Positions 23,851 to 34,941 of a stretch of 64,000 nucleotides of DNA are shown here, piece after piece. A program made the translations under genes and the position numbers. Origin of the DNA: Mercurialis annua (Eukaryota > Streptophyta > Magnoliopsida > Malpighiales > Euphorbiaceae); assembly GCF_937616625.2 (NCBI RefSeq), contig NC_065574.1, positions 23,353,001 through 23,417,000 on the forward strand, written 5' to 3'. The notes under the pieces were generated by a model that did not search any database, was not told the origin of the DNA, and saw nothing but the letters and a program-made list of their open reading frames with translations. Numbering within the stretch: the first letter of the stretch is position 1; each line of letters starts with the position of its first letter.

Positions 23851-25123
23851 AATTTATGCGCGCTTCTTCATTTCCTGCTTCCAATTTATTTTAATCTCAG
23901 CCCTTTTCTTCTCTTTTTCATTTTCTGCCTCCGCTGTCATTTCTCCACCGCTGCCCTTTTCTTCTCTTCTTCATTTCTGCCATTTCCCCACCGCCGCTTC
24001 TCCTCTCCTCTGCTGCCGTCAAGACGGATCCCCTCATCTTCTCTGCCCACCATGCCGTCGTCAAGCTTCCTGCTGCCCACCACGCCGTCTGTTGCCCACC
24101 GCGCCGCCGCCTACGTCTCAGGTAAGTGCATCAATTTAGGTTTTGTTTACTAAATTAGGTTTTATGTAAATTAGGTTTTATTTTTTGTTTACTAAGTTTT
24201 TTTTAAAATGGCAGTGTAAAACTGCCTCGCCATTTTCTGTCCGCCGGCCGCTGTTTGCTTCCGCCCTCCACTGTCGCCACCTATCAAAAACATGTTAGTA
24301 ATTTATTAATTATTTAATTAATTAAATATAAGTTAATTATAATTGTTAATTAGGTTATAATTGTTAATTAGGTTAATTCAAGTTAGGTAAACTTAAATTA
24401 GTTTATTTTTAAATTTGTATTAATTGTTAATTAGATTAGAATTTATTTGTTATAATTTGAATTTTTTAGATTATTTAGAGTTTTGAGTTTAGGAATATTT
24501 TGTTGAATTTAAAATATGTTTAAATTATGTTAGATTTCAATAATTATAAAAATTTGGTTAGATTTTAATTAATAGAATTAGGTTAGATTTTAGTTTATTG
24601 CTTATTATAATAATTAAATGGAAATTGTTATAATAAATATAATTTAGGTTAGTTATTTTTTTAAAGTATATATAACTTAGTAAGAAATACGTTTTTTATA
24701 GATTATAGTAAGCAATTATAGTTAATTATCATTATAATGTAAAATTAATTTTTTGGGTTGTTGAAATTGTGTGTTGGATATTTTTGGAAAAAATTAGTTT
24801 GCTTGCAGGCTTTCTCTGAAAATGGGTGATGCTCATTTTTAGGCGAAATGTTGCCGAATTTGTGTTAAAAAAATATAATAACCATATATTTACTTAAATA
24901 TTGAAAAGGGAAATTTTTTAGTATTCTAATAAAAATGATTTGAATATATTACTGTAGTTTTGTGTCCCGTTTGGCGGTTGTTGATAGTCGATCTTATACC
25001 TTCTACTTCCCTTTTTTGTTGCGGTTCTGCTCTACAACAAGTAAGTATCGTTGTTTACTTTTTTTTTTAAATTTCTTTAATTATAATAGATTGAATAAAC
25101 TTAAATAAAATACAAAAGAAAAG

Positions 25124-25215
25124 ATGTGTTTTTCGCTCCTCCAGAGGTGGAGGACGAAGAAGAAGTGCCGTCAATATCAGACGAAGAAGATATACTTGAA
25201 GACGATGACGATTAG
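25124..25215 (+). pseudogene. Acidic terminal exon, likely remnant of the main CACTA transposase, copy 2
   Basis: The exon follows an AG. It reads VFFAPPEVEDEEEVPS and continues acidic to a TAG at 25213. Everything upstream that would encode the catalytic transposase is missing, so this would be an internal deletion derivative. The assignment rests only on position and acidic composition. Confidence 0.4.
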
Positions 25216-26569
25216 TAGGTAAATTTTGTATTAGGTAGTTATATCTCAGATGTTTATTCAAAAACTTATTTTGTTTTATGATTTATATGTATATGTTTAT
25301 CTGTTATGTGTTTAATATTGATTTATTTGCAGATATGCGAGGGAGGAGTGCCAGTGGGACAGGCCGGACTCGGCCCCCCACACTAGCTGTTGTTGAGGAG
25401 GAGGACGACCTGGCAGCTCCTCCAGAGGTGGCTGAGGCGCAGGAGGGTGTGGAGCCAGCTCCAGCACCTCGTAGACCTCGAGCTCGGCGCCAGCCTGTTG
25501 AGGGGGAAGTCTTGGATGCTGTTCGCCTTTATCCAATTGAATATCTACTTGATTTTGATAATGACAATCAACACAAAGTATTCTAACCTTTTTATTAAGT
25601 GTGCAGAGACATTATAGAACACTTGGAATGATTATATCACCCCTCTAGCAAAAAGTCAAGTTTTGGAATTTTAGGCTTCCAGACAAAGTTGGCGAGTGCC
25701 AACTTATGTTCGCGGGTGAGAACTATAGTTGGCCATTGCTAACTCTAGTTCGCGGGTGCCAACTTTTCCAGACAGCAACTCACTGGGATGTCTCGCGGGT
25801 GCCAACCTTTATAATGGAAGGAGCGAACCGACTCCCGAGCGCGAAGCATAGAGTTCGCGGGTGCGAAGTGTGGATGACAACAAGACAACAATAACGGTCA
25901 TATCATGTACCAATAAAGAGATGACACCTAAGCAAAAAGAGCCGTTGGGCCATTTCCAAAATCATAGTTCGCGACCGCGAACTATAGTTGGCGACCACGA
26001 ACTCATCAACATTTCACTTTATTGGGAATGCTGCTTTTGTTGCTCCTTGGGTCACACAAAAGGAGTAACGGGAAGATTGTTTTGAGGGCTATAAATATCA
26101 TACCTCTATGTATGTATGAAGGTTAACAACTTAGGCATTCAAACCCTCAAAACAAACTTCAACTACTTGTGTGAAAAACCTTTCAAAACTAGTTGGTTGT
26201 GAGTTATCCCGTGAAACTCAATTGTTGTAGTTTGTTTGGTTTCTAGATTTGCCTTAGTGAAAATCTAGAGTTGTTGTTGGTTTTGTTAGTTTTGCCCTTT
26301 GTGAAAAAATAAGCATTTGTATTGGTTTGGGTTTAGCCTTGGAAAACCTATGTTGGGAGTGAACTTGTCAAAACTCCAAGTTTAGTGGAAACCTCTAGTT
26401 TGAGGGAAGTGGATGTAGGTGAATGTGTTAATCACCGAACCACTATAAAATCTTGTGTCTACTTCTCTACCCTTCTCTAAACATAGTTTCCAATCGTTTT
26501 AATCTGCAAAGTTTTTAATTAGCAACTATTCAACCCCCCCCCCTTCTAGTTGCACCCTTGGTTTACAAT

Positions 26570-26581
26570 TGGTATCAAAGC
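26570..26581 (+). promoter_or_regulatory. Copia primer binding site
   Basis: TGGTATCAAAGC lies two bases after the 5' LTR end (26567). It matches the usual initiator-Met site TGGTATCAGAGC with one change. Confidence 0.85.
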
Positions 26582-26629
26582 TTAGTACTCTAGTATTGCT
26601 TAATTCAAGAGTTCAAAGATCCAAGTGCA

Positions 26630-27892
26630 ATGGAGGATTCAAGCTACATTCGAAGAAGTCCATTCTATGATGATTAGAAGAATGTAAGTGATCAAGAGAT
26701 GGAATCTTTCATCAAGAGATACAACATCTTATTAAGAGAAAGCTTGATAATGGAAAGGAGAAGGTGTTCCATAAAAGAGCCTTCAAAAAAGAAGACATGA
26801 AATGTTTTCATTGTGGAGTAAAAGGACATATTGGAAATGAATATCCTAATTCAAAAAGAGGTTCTACAAGATGGAACAAGAAGAAAATTCACAAGACTTG
26901 GGATGATGACTCAACTAAGGATGATCCTAAAAGTGATGAAGGAGAGAACACTCAATGCTTCATGACATTTGAAGAAACCACCTCCAAGGTAAGTGATGCT
27001 CCTCTCATTTCGGATTATGGTAGTGATAGTGATGATGAGAAGGTTGAAATGATGAAAACTATGGCTAAGAAAGTAAATGATTATAAAAGAAAGCTTTCAA
27101 AAACTAAAGAAGAATTTTCTATTCTTGATGCTAAGCTTAATGATTTTCAAAAACAAATTTTTTTTGAATTTACAAAATAAAGCTTTACAAGAATCTTTAC
27201 TTCAAATCAATGCTTCAAATTTTACTTCCCATGAGACTTTAAAAAAGGAAAATGAAAAGTTAAAGAATGAAGTAAATGAGTACAAATCTTCTTTATCCAA
27301 GCATCAAAAATCAACTATTTTTTCAAAAGAAGATTTGGGAAATTTAGCTAGTTCTTCATCATCTCGTCCTCCTAAGATCTCATTTAAGAGTGCTAGGACC
27401 ACTCAATCTTTTCATATTGATGTGGATCCTCTTATGGAGTGTACATCCTCTAGTCCTTCAATGACTAAGAAGGATGATAGTACTTCAAAGGCTAAGGCTA
27501 ATGCATCTAAGGATGACAAGCCTCAAGCTCCTAAGCCAAGCATTTCTATAAGTGCAAGGGCCCAAGCTATTAGAACAAGCATTCTCAAGAATGCTAAGCC
27601 TAGAGACTCTAACCTCAAGGGACAAAAATCTAAGGTTAGATATGCTTACACCTACACAAGACAACCTCATAAATGTTGTTCTTGTGACCATGGTAATCAA
27701 CCATCTCCTAAAGCCTTGAGATTCAAGCCTAAGAAGGCTAAGTCATCTATTCAATGCTTTTATTGTATGGAAGTTGGGCACACAAATGGTAGATGCTATA
27801 TTAGAAAAATTCATTTGAACATGGTTCATTTGAATGGCTCTAATACTAACCCACAAGGACCCAAGTACATTTGGGTACCTAAAATTGGTTGA
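26630..27892 (+). pseudogene. Copia gag relic
   Basis: It starts MEDSSYIRRSPFYDD and stops at once; most of the capsid region is deleted. A frame at 26764-27180 carries a damaged zinc knuckle (CFHCGVKGHIGNEY, with Tyr where the last Cys belongs). A +1 shift leads to the frame ending at 27892, which is coiled and Ser/Lys-rich and carries an intact second knuckle CFYCMEVGHTNGRC near 27757. Gag would package element RNA in cytoplasmic particles. The gene cannot make a full Gag. Confidence 0.8.
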
Positions 27893-27924
27893 ACTTATAT
27901 AATAGGGCAAAGGCAAGGCCATCA

Positions 27925-29318
27925 ACGGAAATGAATCATGGTGTGTGGATAGTGGATGTTCAAGGCATATGACCGGAAATTCAAGACTATTCACAACACT
28001 TCAAGCAAAGAATGGTGGCCATGTGATCTTTGGAGACAATGCTCAGACAAAAATTATGGGTATAGGTAAAGTTGGTAAGTCTTCTAGTTCATCCTCTTGT
28101 ATTAAAAATGTTCTTTTAATTGATGGATTGAAGCACAACTTGTTAAGTGTAAGTCAATTGTGTGACAATGGGTTAAGGGTCACTTTTGACTCTAAGGGTT
28201 GTTACCTCATTCAAGTGAGTGATAACAAGACAATCCTTAGGGGAGAAAGAAATGACAACATCTACACAATTGATTTAAACTCAACTTCTAACCATACTTT
28301 CAAGTGTCTTATGACTATCAAGAATGAGCCATGGATATGGCATAGAAGGCTTGCTCATGCAAATATGGAGTTGATTGAGAACTTGAAGAATGAAGAGTTA
28401 GTGAAAGGACTTCCGGATATATCTCTTGAAAAAGGACAAAGTTTGTTCTTCATGTCAAAGTAGGAAGCAACACAAATCATCTTTCAAGGGAAAGAAAGGT
28501 GTAAACTCATCTATTCCCCTTCAATTAATTCATATGGACATTTTTGGACCATCTTCCATAGGAAGTTTAAGTGGTAAGCACTTTACTTTTGTCTTAATTG
28601 CTGATTACTTTAGATTTTGTTGGGTAATATTCTTAGTTCATAAGGAAGATGCTTTTAAAGCTTTTAAAAGTTTTTCAAAATTTGTTCAAAATGAAACGGG
28701 TTATTTCATTGTTAGCATAAGAAGTAATAATGTTGGAAATTTTATAAATCCACTCTTTGAAGAGTTTTGCAAAAATCTTGATATTTCCTTTGCGCTCTCT
28801 TCTCCAAAATCTTCCCAATTTGATGGGATAGTTGAAAGGAAGAATGAGTCACTTGTGGAAATGGCAAGAATTCTTTTGAGTGAATATAATTTGCCGAAAT
28901 ATTTTTGGCGGAAGCCATTAATACTTCATGCTATATTCAAAACCGTATTTTGAAAAGACCCTGTTTGAATAAAACTCCTTATGAACTTTGGATGGGAGGT
29001 GTACCTAATATCTCTTATTTTAGAGTCTTTGGGTGTGAGTGCTTCATGTTGAATATAAAGAATAATCTAAATGAAATTGCCTCAAATTCAAATGAAGGTA
29101 TATTTTTAGGCTATTTTACAAGAAAGAGGGCTTATAGAGTCTTTAACAAATCATCCTTGATTGTTGAAGAATCTAAATATGTGGTCTTTGATAAATATGA
29201 TCCACTTGATGGGAAAGGTGTTTATTATATTGTAGATCATTTTGATTCATGTGACATCAATAAAGAGGAGGTTCTCTCAAATGAGCCAAATATTGAAAAT
29301 GATGTTCAAATGGATTAA
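27925..29318 (+). pseudogene. Copia pol relic: protease, GAG-pre-integrase and integrase
   Basis: The protease active site is DSGCSRHMTG (27945 on). The pre-integrase/zinc region has WHRRLAHAN and, after a frameshift near 28440-28460, CSSCQSRKQH. The integrase core has HMDIFGPSS (first catalytic Asp) and IVERKNESLVEMAR (catalytic Glu). The second acidic residue, normally in IRSDNGGEF, is Asn here (IRSNNVGNF), so the enzyme would be dead even without frameshifts. The last frame (28905-29318) covers the integrase C-terminal segment (KTPYELWMGGVPNISYFRVF). No RT or RNase H follows. Confidence 0.88.
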
Positions 29319-30005
29319 GAAGTGCCTCAAGGTGTGGATCAACCAAAAGTCTCAAGAACATCAAAGAACCACCCGAAGGAGCAAGTAATTGGCGGATTTC
29401 AACAAGATATATTTACTAGATCTAAAGCCGTTAATAATCTTGCTTACCTATCTCAAATAGAGCCAATGATCAATTGAGAGGCTCTCAGTTTTGAGTGTTG
29501 AGTAATTGTTTTGCAAAATGATCTCAATCGATTTGAAATTTTTTTTGTTAAAGTGTTAGCTCTTGTTTTGAGTGTTTATGCATGTTAAATGTTTGGACTT
29601 TATGATCTGCAATTCAATTTTATCTCCCTTGATTCATAATTGTTCTTTTGTGTCCACTCATTATTATCTTGTCTAAAGTGTTTTACAAGATTGTTTAATT
29701 TTTTTTTACTTTTATTTTTTCTCTCTTGCAATTATTTCAAACTAGTCATATATTCTTGTTTTACGTTTTTCTTTTGACAAAGGGGGGAGAGAAATCATAT
29801 GATGACATCACATGAATGTGCTAAAATGTTTTTTATTTCATATTTCTCTATTTTGGTGCTAAAATGACTAAGTGCTTAACTTATTTACTTTTCAAGTCAT
29901 TTCAATTATGTGCTTAAGTTGAGGGGGAGCCAAAGTCAATTTGAACTCTCACTATACACTTGGCCATTTATTTTAGTTGATCGTCAAAATCAAAAAGGGG
30001 GAGAA
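29319..30005 (+). other. Copia pol stump, 3' untranslated region and PPT
   Basis: A short stretch up to about 29475 still reads as the linker into RT (LSQIEP) and then stops. The rest is non-coding, with purine-rich clusters at 29782 and 29920. The final tract AAAAAGGGGGAGAA is directly before the LTR at 30006. Confidence 0.7.
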
Positions 30006-32759
30006 TGTTGGCCTTTATCCAATTCAATATCTCCTTGATTTTTGATAATGACAATCAACACAAAGTGTTCTAACCTTTTTATTAAGTGTGCAGAGACATT
30101 ATAGAACACTTGGAATGATTATAGCACCCTCTAGCAAAAAGTCAAGTTTTGGAATTTAAGAGTTCCAGACAAAGTTGGCGAGTGCGAACTATAGTTAGCG
30201 ACCGTTAACTCTAGTTCGCGGGTGCCAACTTTTCCAAACAGCAAAACTCACTGGGATGTCTCGCGGGTGCCAACCTTTATAATGGAAGGAGCGAACCAAC
30301 TCGCGAGCGCGAAGCATAGAGTTCGCGGGTGCGAAGTATGGATGACAACAAGACAAGAATAACGGTCATATCTTGTACCAATAAAGAGATGACACCTAAG
30401 CAAAAAGAGCCGTTGGGCCATTTCCAAAATCATAGTTTGCGACCGCGAACTATAGTTGGCAACCACGAACTCATCAGCATTTCACTTTATTGGGAATGCT
30501 GCTTTTATTGCTCCTTGGGTCACACAAAAGGAGTAACGGGAAGATTGTTTTGAGGGCTATAAATATCATACCTCTATGTATGTATGAAGGTTAACAACTT
30601 AAGCATTCAAACCCTCAAAACAAACTTCAACTACTTGTGTGAAAAACTTTTCAAAACTAGTTGGTTGTTAGTTAGCCCGTGAAACTCAATTGTTGTAGTT
30701 ATTTTGGTTTCTAGATTTGCCTTAGTGAAAATCTAGAGTTGTTATTGGTTTTGTTAGTTTTGCCCTTTGCGAAAAACCAAGCATTTGTATTGGTTTGGAT
30801 TTAGCCTTGGAAAACCTAAGTTGGGAGTGAACTTGTCAAAACTCCAAGTTTAGTGGAAACCTCTAGTTTGAGGGAAGTGGATGTATGTGAATGTGTTAAT
30901 CACCGAACCGCTATAAAATCTTGTGTCTACTTCTCTACCATTCTCAAAACATAGTTGCCAATCGTTTTAATCCGCAAAAGTTTTTAATTAGCAACTATTC
31001 AACCCCCCCTTCTAGTTGCACCCTTGGTTTACAGATGCCAGTGTCAGAATCCGAGTCATCCCCAACGCACAGAGGTAAATAAAAAATTTGTATTTCTTAA
31101 TAATAAATGTGTTATATATAATATTTTTCTAAGTCATAGTGATTTACGAGAAACAGGAACAGGTTGCTCGATACAAGCATGGTATCTAGAGAGTTGCTGG
31201 AAATCTTCCAGAGTCGGTGGTGGGCAATACGCATCGCTTGGAGGTTTTTGCCTGAGGAAGCTGTTTCTTTTTACTTCGAGGAGTTTAAGGTAATTTAATT
31301 AAAAAATTTTATTTTTTATCTATATTTATTAGTTTAATTAATTTGTTAAAATTAACATTTTTGCTGAAAAAATTCTTTTGGGAGGACGAATTTGAGGAAC
31401 GAGTCATCTGAAGTACTTTCGAGAAGTATGCTGCGAACCGGTATTCTGACAGGCTGTCCACCTACAAGACTTCTCGTGGGAGAGCTGTGTCTATTACAGA
31501 CGACGTGTGGCAGGCCTGGAAGAGAGTTTGGGACTCTGATGAGGCAAAGAAGAAATCGGCCCAGGCGCGGGCCAATCGGATGAGCGAGACGGTCGGAGCT
31601 GGTACTGGACCGGTTCGACATACCGGAGGCTCGATGTCTGCTTTGAAGCATAAGGCTGTTTTGTTATATTTCCTTTATTTTAATTACTATTGCATTTTGT
31701 GTTATATTTTTTTGTTAATTGAACTTATAAATTACTAAATTTGTGTGGCAGGCTAGGGAGCTAGGGCATGAGCCGACACATGCTGAGGTGCACAAGCGGA
31801 TGCACACTCTGAAGGCTGACCCGGCACGATTCATGGACGAGCGCGCGAGGATTGTAGCTGTAAGTATTTCTTTAAAATTTATTGTCTGAAACTAGTATTG
31901 AAATAGTTTGAGTAGTTAAATAGTTTGAATATAATAGGTTAATTGTTTGAATCGCGTAATCTATTTTGTTTGAATTAAGTAACTTTGCTGTTTTTTAGAG
32001 TTAAGTGGTTTTGTTGTTGATATGTGATATGTTGTACAATTTTAAGTTTGCAGGATTTCCCTGAAAAATGGGTGATGTTCATTTTATAAACGAAATGATG
32101 CCGGATTTTTATTAAAAATAACGTTAAAGTTTTAGTTGTACAAGCATCAGAATTCATATTTAACTAATTGTTTTACGTTGTTTTTGTAGGAGCGGTTTGA
32201 GCAGGAGATGTTGGATGCCACACAGACAGCCGAGGGGAGTACTGCATCTACCCCAGTGGACCCAAACCAGGTTTATCTCGCTGTTGAGGGGGTGAAGAAG
32301 CGGCGTGTCTACGGATTAAGCTCAGTTGGTTCTGAGTTCGTCGCCTCTCAGCGGGTTACTTCTAGTAGACGACCCGACCGCTCCTCTCAGACCGTGTCGC
32401 TAGCCGCCGATGAGAGATTCCGTACTGATCTCATCGCTCAGTTCGCGGATACAATCCGTGATCAGGTCCAGATTGCGGTTGCAGCGGCGATGCAGCAGAT
32501 GCAGCAGCGGCCCCAGGGAGATGTGCTACCCACTCCTCCATCACCTCCACCTTCACCGGCTTTTGATGACGTGTCACAGATGACAACACCACAGACTTGT
32601 AGTACTATAGTGTAGCAATGTTTTTGTATACAGTTCTGATGTATCGTACGTTATATATATACATATATATATATATATTTAGTATTTTTAGTGTTTTTTA
32701 ATCTTTTTTACAATTTGTGTGTTATTAAACAGGGTTTATATTTAATTAAAAAGCCAGAA

Positions 32760-33103
32760 AACGGAAAAATTCTGCCAAAATAGTTTCCATTTCCCGGCAA
32801 TCCGTTGCTAAACGTAACCCGTCTTTAAAAAGGTGCGTTTAGCGACGGATATTGGCGACGGATATATCCGTCGCCAAATGCGTCCCCTGCCGTTGCCAAC
32901 CGCGTCGCCCCGCGACGTGTTTAGTGACGGACAGTCTCCATTTGACGACGAAAATGTTTGGGGTGTCGCTAAACCGTTTAGCGACGCCACGTATGCCGAC
33001 GGATTGTATCCGTCGGCAAATCGGTCGCTAAACGGTTTAGCGACGGAAAACGGCATTTTAGCGATGGAAAAATCCGTCGCTAAAATGTTGTATTTTAGTA
33101 GTG
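32760..33103. repeat. CACTA 3' subterminal and terminal repeats
   Basis: Repeated GCGACGGA/TCCGTCGC motifs lie between 32840 and 33082, ending in the terminal sequence whose complement starts CACTACTAAAA. It mirrors the 5' block. Confidence 0.88.
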
Positions 33104-34210
33104 ATGTGAGTTACATTTTACTTTCATGTATTATTCTTACAAGCTATTTGATATATAATAGATAGTATTAGCAATTGCATCGCATATTATATGATTTGAT
33201 TGTATAGTATATCGTTGGATTGATTGTTTTTAAGTATGAGAATCCGGTGTGCGATCCGAGGGAACAAGTCACCTATTGGGTTTCAATAGACTGTGTGATT
33301 ACCAGTGTCGGGTATGTCTTAGAAAATAGAATTAGACTAACCTTTTGTGTTAGACACAAGGTTAAACTCGGTCGAACTATCCCGGAACCTATGTCTAGTG
33401 GGTTGAACTCGGTCGAACTATCCCGTAACTCGCATATTGATCGATCTATAATAAGTACTAGTATAGGTTAAACTCGGTCGAACTATCCCGTAACCTTACC
33501 AACAGGATTTGAGAAATCGCTATCGCTTATGTATACTAGGAAATACCTAGATTAGGATCGTTATAAGATTAGGGGTTCAATCGGATCAAATACTTGGCTT
33601 CTATTGTATAATTGTATGTATGTTTTATTTTCAAATGCGATGTTATTTTTATAATATTGTTAGTAATATGTAATCTCATTCAGCATAGTCTGACCCGTTG
33701 TATTTAACAATTTCAGGTGCTTAGAGTTTGAACTTGGCTAGAGTCCACGTTTTGGGTCCGGAAGTCTTCAGTTGCATGTGTAGTTCCTGACTTCCGTAGA
33801 GCTGCAGTAGTAGTCCTTAGTTGACAGAGTCGTGGCCTGTGACAACAATGTATTGTGTTATTATTTATGCTTGTTGTTGTTTGTGTATATCTTTTTCAAG
33901 GCTACGTCAGATTTGTTTTGTTTCACGGCATTAGTTACCTGTGATATGACATAGATGCACTAGTATGTATATAGTAGTGTGGGGCTAGAACGTACGTGGT
34001 ACGAAAGTTATACGCCCATATGTTTGATCGACCGACTAGTGTATACATATGTATATATGTTTGTATAATTTCTTTCGTCTGTATGATCGTTATGTGATTG
34101 TTTATTTGCGAAAAACGTTTTAATGGTTTTAGGCTTGCTACGGGTTTCGGAGCTACCACTCCCATTCCCTAGCGCCGGTCTCGGCTCAATAATTTGGATG
34201 GTGACAAAGT

Positions 34211-34222
34211 TGGTATCAGAGC
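34211..34222 (+). promoter_or_regulatory. Gypsy primer binding site
   Basis: TGGTATCAGAGC lies four bases after the LTR end GTGACA. It is a perfect initiator tRNA-Met type site and identifies the preceding LTR as the 5' one. Confidence 0.92.
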
Positions 34223-34941
34223 AGTCGGTCCAGTTACCGCTGCTAGTATATATTTTGAGTGTAGTTGGTCGAAGAAACCATTGCCAGTCTGTGAATATGT
34301 TGTTTGACCTTGGGCACTCAGTCATTAGGTAACCCAGGAACGACTGCAACTATAGAGTCGAACCCTAATTGTTTGACTCGTTTGATTTTGTGAGTTATTA
34401 TTGTTATATAGAATGTGTATGTGTGAGAAATGCTTAAGTGTCTGTCATGTTCATAGATAGGTTATTTGGGCTTTAAGTATATAATTCGTATCACAAGTTA
34501 AGTTATCAGCTATTATGGAAATTGGTTTTGGACTGTATTTCACACCTAAGATTATTTTTATTCAGCATGTCTAGGCAAAACGCAGCTCAGCCACATGCTG
34601 TATCGGAAGACGAGGAAGTGCCTCATATCTTTTAAAATGGGTTTTATTTCGAAGTTGGCGGACCATCTCCTCTAGAATGGATTTCACACTGACACTGGGA
34701 GATCACCTGATATCCATCAAAATGGTTTTATGTCAGACAGTGATAGGTCTTTTGTGGCTAGGGGTAGGACTCTTTCACCCGAGATAGAGTATAATGAGGA
34801 GAGTGAAGAAGAGCCAGCAGAGGAAGCACAGCTGAGCAAGATCCGCTTGAAGAAGATCCAGTAGAGGAAGACCCATCCGATGAATATGATGTTCAACAGT
34901 ATAGAGGTGAACAGTTCTAGGCTGATGTACATAGGTATCGT

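Larger units (their letters stand above)
19091..26546. repeat. 3.7-kb tandem duplication joining LTR, CACTA 5' end and Copia LTR
   Basis: Copy 1 is 19091-22814 and copy 2 is 22815-26546. Each unit begins inside the gypsy LTR, runs through the CACTA 5' part and ends inside the Copia 5' LTR. The junction at 22815-22818 shows a 4-base overlap TAGT shared by both parental ends, which suggests microhomology-mediated or unequal repair. The copies are very similar but not identical: for example 19383 and 23105 differ by a short insertion, and copy 1 has a stop in the accessory-gene exon where copy 2 does not. This makes a simple assembly echo less likely. Confidence 0.9.
25520..31033 (+). mobile_element. 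Defective SIRE-like Ty1/Copia retrotransposon inside the CACTA gene
   Basis: LTRs are 25520-26567 and 30006-31033 (about 1.03-1.05 kb; start TGTT, end TTTACA). The TSD GATGC is at 25515-25519 and 31034-31038. The PBS is TGGTATCAAAGC at 26570-26581 (initiator tRNA-Met type) and the PPT lies just before 30006. Gag and the protease-integrase part of pol are readable but broken. RT and RNase H are absent: homology stops around the LSQIEP segment (29446), just before RT, and jumps to the 3' UTR. It needs proteins in trans. Order gag-PR-INT and the LSQIEP junction point to Copia, SIRE lineage. Confidence 0.92.
25335..32615 (+). pseudogene. CACTA accessory (TnpA-like, plant transposase Ptta/En/Spm) gene, disrupted
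   Basis: Exon A starts at ATG 25335 (MRGRSASGTGRTRPPT) after a TTGCAG acceptor. The Copia element splits it, and it resumes after the TSD, ending at 31074. Other exons are 31157-31289 (SRWWAIRIAWRFLPEEAVS), 31367-31654 (TDDVWQAWKRVWDSDEAKKK and NRMSE), 31752-31859 (ARELGHEPTHAEVHKRMHTL) and 32190-32615. Phase is kept between exons once the insert is ignored. The Trp-rich start, the KKKSAQARANR segment, the HTGGS block and the late YGLSSVGS motif fit the plant Transposase_24 (Ptta/En/Spm) family, a DNA-binding partner of the CACTA transposase. Defects: the Copia insertion, an in-frame TGA (31409-31411), a TG instead of AG acceptor at 31365-31366, and a GC donor at 31655. Duplication copy 1 (exon A from 21604) carries an extra TAG. 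Confidence 0.8.
19780..33103 (+). mobile_element. CACTA (En/Spm-type) DNA transposon with a duplicated 5' end
   Basis: The ends are CACTACTAGGAAAC at 19780 and a 3' end whose complement reads CACTACTAAAATAC (33103). The 3-bp TSD is ATG at 19777-19779 and 33104-33106. Subterminal GCGACGGA/TCCGTCGC repeats fill both ends. The empty site survives in the sister 3' LTR at about 50278. A second 5' end at 23506 comes from the tandem duplication. The original element would be 23506-33103, about 4.1 kb after removing the Copia insert. It keeps an accessory (TnpA-like) gene relic and a scrap resembling the C-terminus of the main transposase, so it is non-autonomous. Confidence 0.92.
18382..34206 (+). 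repeat. 5' LTR of the second gypsy element, split by CACTA and a duplication
   Basis: LTR parts are 18382-19779 and 33107-34206. It starts TGTAATACTCTG and ends GTGACA. A CpG-rich palindromic patch at 19210-19350 contains GTCTCGCGACGCGAGAC (19268-19284). The later part holds the shared block near 33255, the GGTCGAACTATCCCGG repeats (33365-33490) and the terminal block from about 34133. Confidence 0.85.
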
